From positions 1 through 64,000 of the forward strand of contig JAURNR010000015.1 of assembly GCA_030830065.1 (NCBI GenBank): a stretch of 64,000 nucleotides of DNA, written 5' to 3'. Positions 29,765 to 39,714 of this stretch are shown in pieces. The DNA is from Bacteroidota bacterium (GTDB lineage Bacteria > Bacteroidota > Bacteroidia > NS11-12g > UBA955). The notes beneath the pieces were generated by a model. It saw only the letters and a program-made list of their open reading frames with translations. It was not told the origin of the DNA and searched no databases. A program made the position numbers and the translations under genes. Each line of letters opens with the position of its first letter. The first letter of the stretch is position 1.

Positions 29765-30700
29765 ATGATTGATTACTCCAAGGCGTTATCTATTACCAAA
29801 GGCCCGGCAGTTTGCTATTCAGGCTTTCGAGAGGGTCAATGTCCTGGACAAAAATATCCCTCCTATCAAGAGGTTAAAGAAGATTTAGAAATCGTTTCAA
29901 AACATTGGAATTATATACGCTTATACAGCTGTGATGAGCACTCAAAAACTGTATTACAAGTGCTTCGCAAAGAAGACATTAAGTTAAAAGTTATGCTGGG
30001 GGCATATATTATTGCTGAAATGAGCAATCCAAACTGTCCCTGGGGAGCAGATTATACAGAAAATCAACTCCTTCTAAATAAAGAGCACAACTTAAATGAG
30101 ATAAAATCCTTAGTGGCGTTAGCCAATGAATATTCCGATATTATTTTCTCTGTATCCGTGGGTAATGAGGCCTGTGTGGATTGGACCGATCATTTGGTTC
30201 CGGTAGAATCTGTAATTAAATACGTAAAGATGGTAAAAAAGGAGACGAACCAACCGGTTACATTTTGTGAAAATTACGTACCATGGTTGAATAAATTAGA
30301 GCCTTTGGTTGCTGAAATTGATTTCATCTCCATTCATACTTACCCGGTTTGGGAATACAAAAACATTGAGGAGTCATTTGATTATACCAAGCAGAATTAT
30401 CAATCAGTACAAAAAAAGTATCCAAATAAATTAGTGGTAATTACCGAAGCAGGTTGGGCAACGGCATCCAACGGCCTGGGTATACCTAAAGAAAATGTAA
30501 ATAAAGAATTACAAAGTATTTACTACCGGTTTTTAAAAAATTGGAGTGAAAGTGAAGGGATTTTAACCTTTGTATTTGAAGCTTTCGATGAGCCATGGAA
30601 GGGATCTGATGATCCGTATGAGCCAGAAAAGCATTGGGGTTTATATGCAGTTGATCGCACCCCCAAACCCGCAATGAAAGAAATCGGATACAAGCATTAA
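29765..30700 (+). CDS. GH17-like protein, no signal peptide
   Basis: FSVSVGNEACVDW, VVITEAGWATASNG; no hydrophobic N-terminus. Confidence 0.78.
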   Translation: MIDYSKALSITKGPAVCYSGFREGQCPGQKYPSYQEVKEDLEIVSKHWNYIRLYSCDEHSKTVLQVLRKEDIKLKVMLGAYIIAEMSNPNCPWGADYTENQLLLNKEHNLNEIKSLVALANEYSDIIFSVSVGNEACVDWTDHLVPVESVIKYVKMVKKETNQPVTFCENYVPWLNKLEPLVAEIDFISIHTYPVWEYKNIEESFDYTKQNYQSVQKKYPNKLVVITEAGWATASNGLGIPKENVNKELQSIYYRFLKNWSESEGILTFVFEAFDEPWKGSDDPYEPEKHWGLYAVDRTPKPAMKEIGYKH

Positions 30701-30774
30701 GTAAAACCTGAACGGCTCGAATTGAGTTAAAAAAAATATTCTACGAACTATTGAAATCCGATAAAATCAAATCT

Positions 30775-31932
30775 CTATCTCCCAAATAATCTTATCCCTT
30801 CACTCACGTAAGTACGTAGGCAAGTAAATACATATTCTTTATCTTTACGTTTAACCCCGTTTCCAGTTCTTACAATTACCATATTTTCAGAAGGAATAAT
30901 TACGATGAACTGCCCTTTTAAGCCTTGATAATAATAAAATGGAACTTCGGTAGAAGGCGACACCCAAAATGAATGCCCATAATTAATAGATTTCCACGAC
31001 TGCGATGCTAAAGACAAAAATGCACTATCTATAATAGATTCTCCATTCCATTTTCCATGATTCAAAACTAGTAAACCCAACTTTCCAAAATCTCTGCTGC
31101 TAGCATTCAAACAGCAAAAGGTTAATTCTCGTCCATCCTTATGATCCAATGACCATTGCGCATCATTTTCCATACCTAATGGACCCCATAACTTCGCTGA
31201 TGCGAAGTCTGATATTTGAGAATAAGGTTTTAAACCGTTAGGAGGAGATTGTAAGGCTTTCATCAATACCATCCCCAAAAATTGAGTAGCTCCACTTTGA
31301 TATTCCCATTTTTTTCCAGGTTCTGTCTCTACAATCACAGAACGCATAACACCCTCTACATCATCAGAATAATATGCTCTTGCTGTGATCCCCAAAGGTG
31401 CAAAATAATTCTCTCTCCATTTCAAACCCGCTGTCATAGTTGATAGATGACGTAGTGTTAATTCATTTGCAAATTCACCTTGCACCCATGGCAACCAATT
31501 TAAAACGTTCTCATCCCAAGACTTTATATATCCCTCTTGAATGGCCTTTTGAACCAACAACGCTGTTATGGTTTTAGCCATAGAAAATGAATTAGTGATT
31601 GAAGATTGCTCGTGCTTATTGAAATAATTCTCGCTCACCAACTCGTTGTTTTTGTATACCAAAAAAGAACCACTTTCCGTTTCATTTAACATTTGTAGTA
31701 GTTCCTCAGATAATTTATTTTTTGAAGGATTTTCTTTTGTAGCTACCCCATTTCCCGAATTAATTCTCCGAGTTTCAAAACCCTTCCAATCTGTGTAATG
31801 CGCAGAGGCCTCACCTTGTAAGTATGTATTTTTTATTCCTTTAAAAAGATATCCATATGGAGAAATTCTGATAATAACACCTAGGAATACTACCAGACCA
31901 AACCAAAGTGTAACCTTAAAGAACTTTTTCAT
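30775..31932 (-). CDS. Serine hydrolase, class C beta-lactamase/esterase family
   Basis: SFSMAKTITALLVQKA (SxxK), Tyr-containing YQSGATQFLG; N-terminal TM anchor. Confidence 0.85.
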   Translation of the reverse strand: MKKFFKVTLWFGLVVFLGVIIRISPYGYLFKGIKNTYLQGEASAHYTDWKGFETRRINSGNGVATKENPSKNKLSEELLQMLNETESGSFLVYKNNELVSENYFNKHEQSSITNSFSMAKTITALLVQKAIQEGYIKSWDENVLNWLPWVQGEFANELTLRHLSTMTAGLKWRENYFAPLGITARAYYSDDVEGVMRSVIVETEPGKKWEYQSGATQFLGMVLMKALQSPPNGLKPYSQISDFASAKLWGPLGMENDAQWSLDHKDGRELTFCCLNASSRDFGKLGLLVLNHGKWNGESIIDSAFLSLASQSWKSINYGHSFWVSPSTEVPFYYYQGLKGQFIVIIPSENMVIVRTGNGVKRKDKEYVFTCLRTYVSEGIRLFGR

Positions 31933-32025
31933 GATATACGAAATAAGCCAATAAGTTAAAATTTAACACTATACTCAGTTGAATTTTGTGTAAGACTTTT
32001 GACAATTGCCTTGTCTAACTTTAAC

Positions 32026-32033
32026 TATCTTTG
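32026..32033 (+). promoter_or_regulatory. Bacteroidota -7 promoter element upstream of the BNR/T9SS gene
   Basis: TATCTTTG, 4 nt before ATG 32038; possible TTTG 24 nt upstream of it. Confidence 0.4.
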
Positions 32034-32037
32034 TAAC

Positions 32038-34509
32038 ATGCGAATTAAACAATTATTTAAGCGCTATATTGGTGTTTTAAGTTTTTTTACTTTAGGATAT
32101 TTCTTTTTGTGGTCTGGTGAAATTCTTACCATTAAAAAATCTTCAAAGGAGAAAGGCGAAAACCCTGGTTATTTCGAACAATGGTTTAATGAGAAAAAAG
32201 ATGCAAACGGAAACATTCCGCAGTGGATGAGAACAAAGTGGCAGGCTGAAGATAAAAAATTAAATATTAATAAGAGAGCAAACTCTCCAATTTTCGATAC
32301 CATAATTGAATTAGGCCCTGCTGCAATTGGCGGAAGAACACGTGCCCTTTGGATAGATCCAGCCGATAATTCTCACATGTTAGCCGCAGCTATTTCTGGA
32401 GGAATTTGGAAGACTACTACAGGGGGTAATATGTGGGAACCATTGAATGATCATGAAACTTCACTTATGTCCAGTTGTATTACTTCTAACCCTTTCAATC
32501 ATGATATTATTTATTATGGTACTGGCGAAAGCAGAGCAAATTCTGCCGGTGTAAATGGAGATGGAATTTTCAAATCCACAAATCGTGGACAATCTTTTGA
32601 GCAGCTAAGTTCTACAGTAGGGTTATCTGGGATGGCGGCAATTTGGGATATTGCACATAGCTTAGATGACAGTTTAACGGTATTTGCTGGAACACATACT
32701 GCTGGACTTTACCGTACCCAAGACGGAGGTGAAACTTGGGATAATGTTTATAACGGTGGTACCCGTCAAATCAATGATATTCTTGTTCTCCCAAATGGAC
32801 GAATTTTAATTTCAATGCAGGCTAACGGTGTTTTAGCCTCTGACTCAAATGGAAATTCTGGCACATGGAATAGCCTCAATTTCCCTAATAGACCCTCTCA
32901 GTTCCGTAGAATTCAAATGGCCAATTGCGAAAAATATCCTAACGTAGTTTATGCCTTATTCGAAGGTTATGGATTCTCAGATCCACCAGCTGCATTTTAT
33001 AAAAGTAGTGATGGAGGAAGAACTTGGGTAAAGCAAACTACTCCCGAGGAAATTGGTGCAGGATATCAAGCATATTGTGTAATGCTGGGAGTTAGTCATA
33101 ACGACTCAAATAAAGTAACTGCTGGTGGTGTTCGTTGTGCGGCTTCAAGCGATGGTGGACAAAATTGGACTCGTATTTCTGGAAGTCATGCAGACCATCA
33201 TTCCTATGCAAATCTTAATCAAAGTACCGATGGATATGTAATTGGAACTGACGGTGGAATGTATGAATGTAGATATGGTAGAAGCAGTGTAGTCAAAGCT
33301 ATTAATACCGGATATAGAGTCACTCAATTTTATGCTGGAGGAGTTGGTTTTGAGGGATTAGATGCAATTGCAGGTGCCCAGGATAATGGTACTCATTACG
33401 CAACAGGGAGAATGCTTACCCAATATATTTTTGGTGGAGACGGAGCATACTGCCATATCGGTCAGCAAACAGGAACAGTAGCCTACCTTTCAACACAAAA
33501 TCAAGGAATTAGAAGAGTAGATAATTTTGGAACTGGGCAAGCGGTAACACGATCTATTGCGGCAAATGAGTTCAGTACTGATGGTGTTAGCTTTATTAAT
33601 TCTTACACGATGAATGAATCTGACGAATATATGCTATTCTACAGAACGAATAGGGGGGTATACAGAACTGCAGATGGAGGAAATAATTGGGAAAAAATTA
33701 ACACCGTAGTGCGATCAAGCTTAAAAGCTTTAGGAGTTAGCCATGATATCAATCCTATTCTCTACTATGGAGGTAACTCTGCTCAGCTTTATAAATTTGA
33801 AAATGCAGGTTCTGCTGATGTTGGAACTGAAGTAAGTTTCAATGCATCTGTTCCGTTACAAATTACAAACGACTATTTAAATTTTATTGAAGTTAACCCA
33901 AAAAATAAATACCAAATTTTTGTTGCATTTTCTAATTTCAGTAACTACGGAAGGGTATGGAAAGTATCAAATTTAGATAGCTCAAGCCCTAAATGGGATG
34001 ACATCTCCGGTAATCTACCCAAAAGTCTGCCTGTTAATTCCGTTGCTGTAGATCCATGGAGCCCTGAACACTATATTTTTGCTGGTACTGATTTTGGTTT
34101 ATACTACACTATGGATGGAGGTGCTACTTGGCAAAAAGAAATGAGCATTCCAAATGTGGCTGTACATGAAGTTAAAATTAGAAATAGCGACCGCTCGTTA
34201 TATGCATTTACTCATGGTCGCGGAATGTGGTATTTAAAACTAAAAGATGTTAAAACAACAACTGAGAAGATAGTTGTTAATGCTAATATTTATCCAAATC
34301 CGGCACATAGCAAAGTAAGCATTACTAGCAATTCTAAGGTTAGTTTTATCGAAATTTTAGATTTAAACGGCAAACTTATAAAATCCCAAAAATTCGATAA
34401 CCCATCAAAAAAGTTTAATTTTGATGTAAGAGATTTGCCAGCGGCTTGGTATTTAATAAATGTCCAAACCGAAAATGGTAATACTGCCTTGAAACTACAG
34501 GTGAAATAA
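32038..34509 (+). CDS. Secreted BNR/Asp-box beta-propeller protein with T9SS type A sorting domain
   Basis: At least seven Asp-box-like motifs (TQDGGETW, SSDGGRTW, SSDGGQNW, TADGGNNW, TMDGGATW...); C-terminal NIYPNPAHSKVSI...LQVK Por secretion tail. Confidence 0.88.
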   Translation: MRIKQLFKRYIGVLSFFTLGYFFLWSGEILTIKKSSKEKGENPGYFEQWFNEKKDANGNIPQWMRTKWQAEDKKLNINKRANSPIFDTIIELGPAAIGGRTRALWIDPADNSHMLAAAISGGIWKTTTGGNMWEPLNDHETSLMSSCITSNPFNHDIIYYGTGESRANSAGVNGDGIFKSTNRGQSFEQLSSTVGLSGMAAIWDIAHSLDDSLTVFAGTHTAGLYRTQDGGETWDNVYNGGTRQINDILVLPNGRILISMQANGVLASDSNGNSGTWNSLNFPNRPSQFRRIQMANCEKYPNVVYALFEGYGFSDPPAAFYKSSDGGRTWVKQTTPEEIGAGYQAYCVMLGVSHNDSNKVTAGGVRCAASSDGGQNWTRISGSHADHHSYANLNQSTDGYVIGTDGGMYECRYGRSSVVKAINTGYRVTQFYAGGVGFEGLDAIAGAQDNGTHYATGRMLTQYIFGGDGAYCHIGQQTGTVAYLSTQNQGIRRVDNFGTGQAVTRSIAANEFSTDGVSFINSYTMNESDEYMLFYRTNRGVYRTADGGNNWEKINTVVRSSLKALGVSHDINPILYYGGNSAQLYKFENAGSADVGTEVSFNASVPLQITNDYLNFIEVNPKNKYQIFVAFSNFSNYGRVWKVSNLDSSSPKWDDISGNLPKSLPVNSVAVDPWSPEHYIFAGTDFGLYYTMDGGATWQKEMSIPNVAVHEVKIRNSDRSLYAFTHGRGMWYLKLKDVKTTTEKIVVNANIYPNPAHSKVSITSNSKVSFIEILDLNGKLIKSQKFDNPSKKFNFDVRDLPAAWYLINVQTENGNTALKLQVK

Positions 34510-34871
34510 TGATTACTAACGAGATAAAAAGCCCATTAGAAAATCTAAAAAAACAGCTTAAAAAGCTTGATAATGAGCTTAAGGAAGTTCACGAGGCTAT
34601 CCGATCTGAAAATTATAGTGAATATCCTGTTTTTGTAGCTCATCAAGAGAATGCACAAATCGGGGAGTCTCTATTTGACCGCAAGGAATATGGATTAGAT
34701 TATAGTATTAATGCAACTACAATTGAACGTTTCAAGGAATTAAAAATCATTACAGATGAGAGAATTCCAGCTTTTAAAGAGGCTTATGGAAACCCCTCAG
34801 AAAAGTTCTGTGTTTTTTGGATTAATGGAGCCGAAACACATTTCATATTTTTACCATTTGACAAAAAATAA
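34509..34871 (+). CDS. Conserved-looking small hypothetical protein (120 aa)
   Basis: TAATG coupling to the upstream gene; N-terminal coiled coil. Confidence 0.6.
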   Translation: MITNEIKSPLENLKKQLKKLDNELKEVHEAIRSENYSEYPVFVAHQENAQIGESLFDRKEYGLDYSINATTIERFKELKIITDERIPAFKEAYGNPSEKFCVFWINGAETHFIFLPFDKK

Positions 34872-35897
34872 TTGTCCAACCCCACCATTGATATCGTAAT
34901 TTTAAATTACAACACTATAGATGTTGTAAAAGAGTGTCTTCCGCAGGTAATTGAAAACACCCAATATCCGGGTGCTCAAGTAGTTTTTGTGGATAATAAC
35001 TCGACAGATGGTTCAGCTGATTGGGTTGAAACTACATACGGAGAACAAATTGAGCTTATTAAACTAAAAAAAAATAATGGTTTTGCCGGAGGCTATAACG
35101 AGGCTTTAGAAAATAGAACTGCTGATTATTTTGTTTTATTAAATTCGGATGCTACACCGAAACAAAAGAGATGGTTAAAACCATTAGTTGATCTTTTAGA
35201 GGGCAATCCAAATATTGCTGCTGCTCAACCCAAGATTCTCAGCTACAGATATCATGACAAATTTGAATATGCGGGTGCAGCCGGTGGTTTTATTGATTAC
35301 TTAGGATTTCCTTTTTGTAAGGGAAGAATTTTTGGAGATGTTGAATTGGACAAAGATCAATACAACGATAGTACTCCCATTTTTTGGGCTAGTGGTGCGG
35401 CCATGTTCATAAGGAGAACAAGCTGGCAGCAAGCAAAGGGTTTAGATGAAAGCTTCTTTGCTCATATGGAAGAGATAGATCTGTGTTGGAGACTAAAGAA
35501 TTTGGGTCATGAAATTTATTCATGTCCTGAAAGCGTTGTATATCATATAGGAGGCGCCACGTTATCTAATCAAAATCCACAAAAAACATTTCTCAACTTT
35601 AGAAATGGATTATTAATGATGTATAAAAACCTCCCTGATTCCACTAAAGAGAAGCGTATACTTCTAAGAAAAATTCTCGATGGTTTAGCAGGAATTAAGT
35701 TTTTCATAGAAGGTCAACCCAAGCATACTGCTCAAATAATACGCGCTCACAGAGAGTTTAATAAACTAAAGAAAAAAATTAAACTTCAAGCAAAAACACC
35801 ACTTTTAACAGAACACAGCGGAGTACTAAAGCATAGTCTTGTTTGGGGTTATTTTCTTAGGAATAAAAAAACTTGGTCGAGTTGGTATAGGAAGTAA
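34872..35897 (+). CDS. Glycosyltransferase family 2 (rhamnosyltransferase-like)
   Basis: TIDIVILNYNTIDVVKECL, VFVDNNSTDGSADWV, LNSDATP, GLDESFFAHMEEIDLCWRLKNLG. TTG start. Confidence 0.9.
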   Translation: MSNPTIDIVILNYNTIDVVKECLPQVIENTQYPGAQVVFVDNNSTDGSADWVETTYGEQIELIKLKKNNGFAGGYNEALENRTADYFVLLNSDATPKQKRWLKPLVDLLEGNPNIAAAQPKILSYRYHDKFEYAGAAGGFIDYLGFPFCKGRIFGDVELDKDQYNDSTPIFWASGAAMFIRRTSWQQAKGLDESFFAHMEEIDLCWRLKNLGHEIYSCPESVVYHIGGATLSNQNPQKTFLNFRNGLLMMYKNLPDSTKEKRILLRKILDGLAGIKFFIEGQPKHTAQIIRAHREFNKLKKKIKLQAKTPLLTEHSGVLKHSLVWGYFLRNKKTWSSWYRK

Positions 35898-35900
35898 CTT

Positions 35901-36257
35901 ATGGGAACAAATCAAGACGAGAAAATTGAAAAAATGACCTTCGCTTCTGTGTTTCCTCATTACCAAAACAAGGTAGAACGCAAAGGGCAATCATTAGAAG
36001 ACTTGAATCTGATTATTCAATGGCTGACTGGCCTAAATCAAAATCAACTCAACGACTGTATTGGACAAAAACTTACTTTCAAAGAATTGTTTGAAATGGC
36101 TTCGATTCCAAGTAGTGCTTTCAATATCAAAGGAAGTATTTGTGGAATTAAAGTGCAGGAAATAAGTAACCCATTAACACAAAAAGTTCGATTTCTTGAT
36201 AAGATTGTAGATGATTTGGCCAAGGGCAAATCCGTAGAGAAAATTATTTCTATTTAA
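35901..36257 (+). CDS. DUF2200 family protein
   Basis: FASVFPHYQNKVERKGQSLEDLNLIIQWLTG...CGIKVQEISNPLTQKVRFLDKIVDDLAKGK. Confidence 0.85.
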   Translation: MGTNQDEKIEKMTFASVFPHYQNKVERKGQSLEDLNLIIQWLTGLNQNQLNDCIGQKLTFKELFEMASIPSSAFNIKGSICGIKVQEISNPLTQKVRFLDKIVDDLAKGKSVEKIISI

Positions 36258-37165
36258 TTATTCTTTTTTGACCTGGGATGATATTGATTTAATGTATCGG
36301 CAAGAAATCCTCGATCAAGATGAGTATAGATTTCGGTGGTAGTAATAGATTCATGCCCAAGCATTTCTTGCACAGCTCTTAAATCTGCACCGTATTCTAC
36401 TAAGTGAGTTGCAAAAGAATGTCGTAGTGTATGAGGTGAGATGTTTTTATTAACCCCGGCTTGTGATGCCGCCTTTTTTATCATTAAAAATACCGATTGT
36501 CGTGTTAACCCTTTCCCCCGTGCAGAAACAAAAACTATATCTCTGTAGTTTTTATCAATATCTATATGAACCCTAAAATGATCTACAAAAATTTTTATAT
36601 GCTTTAAAGCACGTTCAGATATAGGAATTAAGCGTTCTTTATTACCCTTTCCGATAACTTGAATATATTGTTCTTCAAAGTGAATGTGAGTTAAACGAAG
36701 TCCTATTATCTCTGATACACGCAATCCACAAGAGTACATAGCTTCTAATATTGCAACATTTCTCTCCCCTTCTGCTTTTGATCTATCTAGGGTAGAGATC
36801 ATTGCATCAATTTCATCGGGACTTAACACTACTGGAAGTTTCCTTCCTGTTTTGGGAGGTTCTAAAAAATCTGCTGGACTTTCATCAATGTAATCTTCTA
36901 AAGATAGATATTTATAAAACGCTCTGACGCCGCTAATTATCCTTGCTTGAGAAGTAGATTGCAAACCAAGCTCCATAATGTAGACTGCAAATTGTTCTAA
37001 CTCATCTTTTGTTACTTTCAACGGATTCTTCCAGGATTTCGAGAGCGAAAAAATCTGTAGTTTTTCTATATCCCGTAGGTATGCTTCTATGCTATTGGAA
37101 GACAACGATTTTTCTAACTGTAAGTGGATAGAAAAACCCCGAACTGCATCTTCCCAAGAAATCAT
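36254..37165 (-). CDS. xerD: Site-specific tyrosine recombinase XerD
   Basis: MYSCGLRVSEIIGL, VIGKGNKERLIPI, SPHTLRHSFATHLVEYGADLRAVQEMLGHESITTTEIYTHL; no adjacent mobile-element genes. Confidence 0.93.
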   Translation of the reverse strand: MISWEDAVRGFSIHLQLEKSLSSNSIEAYLRDIEKLQIFSLSKSWKNPLKVTKDELEQFAVYIMELGLQSTSQARIISGVRAFYKYLSLEDYIDESPADFLEPPKTGRKLPVVLSPDEIDAMISTLDRSKAEGERNVAILEAMYSCGLRVSEIIGLRLTHIHFEEQYIQVIGKGNKERLIPISERALKHIKIFVDHFRVHIDIDKNYRDIVFVSARGKGLTRQSVFLMIKKAASQAGVNKNISPHTLRHSFATHLVEYGADLRAVQEMLGHESITTTEIYTHLDRGFLADTLNQYHPRSKKNN

Positions 37166-37166
37166 A

Positions 37167-38021
37167 CTACGGTTTCATTTTGACGGTGCGGGTCTGCAAT
37201 ATTTCCTTAGTTTCGGCATCTATAACCCAAACCATTACCGAGAGATTATCTGCATTCCAATTTGGTTTTCTGTCAACGAAATAATGCCTTTCTACTGTGT
37301 ATCCGGGCACATCCATTTTCTGAGCAATGGTATCACCAATAGCACTCCCAACAACCGAACGTAACACATGATTATGTTCGTATTCTTTATCTAGCCCTCC
37401 TGAAATTCTTGAATCTGACTGTGCACCAATAATCTTATCTTCCAGTATTCCAATTACCCACAAAATAGGTTTATTAACTGCAGTATTTGCGACGGCTTTA
37501 ACTTCAATTCTTCCTTTATCTTCATCCTCAATCCAAGTGGTAGTTATTCCAAGGTTTATGGGGGTAGTTTTTAGCAATTGTTGATTGATTACTGAACCCC
37601 AGGCTAATTCATCAACAAGTACGCTTCCGTTGTATACTATTCGGTCAATCATTCCTTTAGGAAGTGAACTGGGGGTTTCTCCAATTATTTGATCTGCATC
37701 CGATGAATTAAGGGTATCATAACCATCCCATGCCCATGTTAAAACTCCTGCATTAGGATAAAGTGCAATAATCTCAATTCTTCCAAGGTTATCTTCATAA
37801 AACTTTTTGGCAAGTTCAGCCGCTCGCGGACAGTTATTACATCTCACACCCGTAACATCTGCCAACCATACCTTTTTCAACTGTTGTGCTGGTGCAGCAC
37901 CGTAATAGGTAGTATCCAATAATGGCTTTTGCTTAAATTTAATTACTGGGGGTTCTTCCTCACAACCTAGAAAAAATATACCAACAATTAAAAACAACCA
38001 AAATTGAAGCTTCATTCTCAT
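37167..38021 (-). CDS. Omp28-related lipoprotein with thioredoxin-like CxxC motif
   Basis: Lipobox FFLGCEEE; ADVTGVRCNNCPRAAELAKKFYED. Confidence 0.65.
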   Translation of the reverse strand: MRMKLQFWLFLIVGIFFLGCEEEPPVIKFKQKPLLDTTYYGAAPAQQLKKVWLADVTGVRCNNCPRAAELAKKFYEDNLGRIEIIALYPNAGVLTWAWDGYDTLNSSDADQIIGETPSSLPKGMIDRIVYNGSVLVDELAWGSVINQQLLKTTPINLGITTTWIEDEDKGRIEVKAVANTAVNKPILWVIGILEDKIIGAQSDSRISGGLDKEYEHNHVLRSVVGSAIGDTIAQKMDVPGYTVERHYFVDRKPNWNADNLSVMVWVIDAETKEILQTRTVKMKP

Positions 38022-38106
38022 ACCACGAATTTAACATGAACATTTGACAAACGAAATACTACAAATTTTAAAACTCAATTCTGATTATATTGTTATTCAG
38101 AATATA

Positions 38107-38694
38107 ATGCGCAAACTGACTAAAAGATTACTTGCTTCAGGAATCATTGCATCCATGACAGGATGTTTTTTTGGAGTATCTAAAACAATTGACAAACAAA
38201 CTATGAAAGACAGCAAACCAAAAAGTTCCATTTATGATGTGGCTATTAATAAACTAGATGGCACGCCATTAAACCTTTCAGATTATAAAGGTAAAAAACT
38301 ATTGATAGTAAATACGGCTAGTGAATGTGGTTTTACACCACAATATGAAGATTTACAAAAATTAAATGATGCCTATCAAGATAAGTTAATAATCATTGGT
38401 ACTCCATGTAATCAATTTGGAGGTCAAGAACCAGGAGATGCGAGCACTATTCAATCCTTTTGTACAAAAAATTTCGGAGTAACATTCACACTTACTGAAA
38501 AATTAGACGTTAAAGGAGGTAATCAGCATGAATTATATGAATGGCTTACTAAAAAATCTATCAACGGCGTTTTAGACAGTGAAGTAAAATGGAATTTCAA
38601 TAAATACTTAATCAGCGAAGAAGGAATGCTGATTGCATATTTTGCCTCAACTACTAGCCCAATGTCTAATGATATTACTAAGTTCTTAGATTAA
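38107..38694 (+). CDS. Glutathione peroxidase (Cys type), predicted lipoprotein
   Basis: NTASECGFTPQYEDLQKL, GTPCNQFGGQEPG, VKWNFNKYLI; N-terminal lipobox SMTGC. Start at ATG 38107. Confidence 0.9.
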   Translation: MRKLTKRLLASGIIASMTGCFFGVSKTIDKQTMKDSKPKSSIYDVAINKLDGTPLNLSDYKGKKLLIVNTASECGFTPQYEDLQKLNDAYQDKLIIIGTPCNQFGGQEPGDASTIQSFCTKNFGVTFTLTEKLDVKGGNQHELYEWLTKKSINGVLDSEVKWNFNKYLISEEGMLIAYFASTTSPMSNDITKFLD

Positions 38695-38767
38695 AATTGT
38701 TCGTGTGTTTTGTGATTCTTATGGGAATTCAGCTACTTAGGGTTATTTTCGCGCAGAGTTTCAGGAC

Positions 38768-39640
38768 ATGAGTATTTTAGTTAACAAAGATTCAAAGATT
38801 GTGGTTCAAGGATTTACCGGAAATGAAGGTACATTCCATGCTACTCAAATGATTGAGTATGGAACCAACGTTATTGGTGGTGTAACTCCTGGTAAAGGAG
38901 GAAGTACTCACTTAGATAGACCAGTTTTCAACACTGTTGAAGAAGCAGTAACCAATGCAGGCGCTAACGTAAGTATTATATTCGTTCCTCCAGCATTTGC
39001 GGCAGATGCAATAATGGAAGCAGCAGATGCAGGCATTGAGGTAATTGTAGCTATTACAGAGGGTATTCCTACCAAAGATATGGTTATAGTTAAGGACTAC
39101 ATTTCTGATAAGAAGTGTACCTTAATTGGCCCTAACTGTCCTGGAATTATTACTCCAGAGGAAGCAAAAATTGGAATTATGCCAGGGTTTATCTTCAAAA
39201 AAGGTAAAATTGGTGTTGTTTCCAAGTCTGGTACTTTAACATATGAGGCGGTCGACCAATTAACTAAACTCGGTTTAGGGCAGTCAACGGCTATTGGAAT
39301 TGGTGGTGATCCAATTATTGGAACAACAACCAAAGAGGCGGTTGAATTATTTATGAATGACCCTGAAACAGAAGGTATTGTAATGATAGGTGAAATAGGC
39401 GGCGGAATGGAAGCAGAAGCGGCTCATTGGATTAAAAAACATGGAACCAAGCCGGTGGTTGGGTTTATTGCTGGCCAAACAGCACCTCCCGGTAGAAGAA
39501 TGGGACACGCAGGGGCAATTGTTGGTGGTAAGGACGATACAGCTGAAGCAAAAATGGCAATCATGAGAGAATGTGGTATCCACGTGGTTGAAAGTCCTGC
39601 AGATATCGGACAAAAAATGTACGATGTACTTAACTCATGA
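38768..39640 (+). CDS. sucD: Succinate--CoA ligase subunit alpha
   Basis: [55 protein letters not shown]. Confidence 0.95.
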   Translation: MSILVNKDSKIVVQGFTGNEGTFHATQMIEYGTNVIGGVTPGKGGSTHLDRPVFNTVEEAVTNAGANVSIIFVPPAFAADAIMEAADAGIEVIVAITEGIPTKDMVIVKDYISDKKCTLIGPNCPGIITPEEAKIGIMPGFIFKKGKIGVVSKSGTLTYEAVDQLTKLGLGQSTAIGIGGDPIIGTTTKEAVELFMNDPETEGIVMIGEIGGGMEAEAAHWIKKHGTKPVVGFIAGQTAPPGRRMGHAGAIVGGKDDTAEAKMAIMRECGIHVVESPADIGQKMYDVLNS

Positions 39641-39660
39641 TAAAGAAGCATATTTTAAAT

Positions 39661-39695
39661 AAAAAAGGCGACCATTATTAGGTCGCCTTTTTTAT
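39661..39695. terminator. Bidirectional rho-independent terminator
   Basis: AAAAAAGGCGACCattattaGGTCGCCTTTTTT between convergent sucD and lolA-like gene. Confidence 0.88.
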
Positions 39696-39714
39696 TTAAA
39701 ATATTAGGATATAA

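Noticed and set aside
36254-37165. Tyrosine recombinase as a sign of an integrated mobile element
   Set aside because: Motifs fit housekeeping XerD; no att-like repeats, transposase, phage genes or tRNA are next to it.
38695-38767. Possible tRNA or small RNA in the gap before sucD
   Set aside because: No cloverleaf, TTCRA-type T-loop or strong hairpin could be found by eye; treated as an ordinary promoter region.
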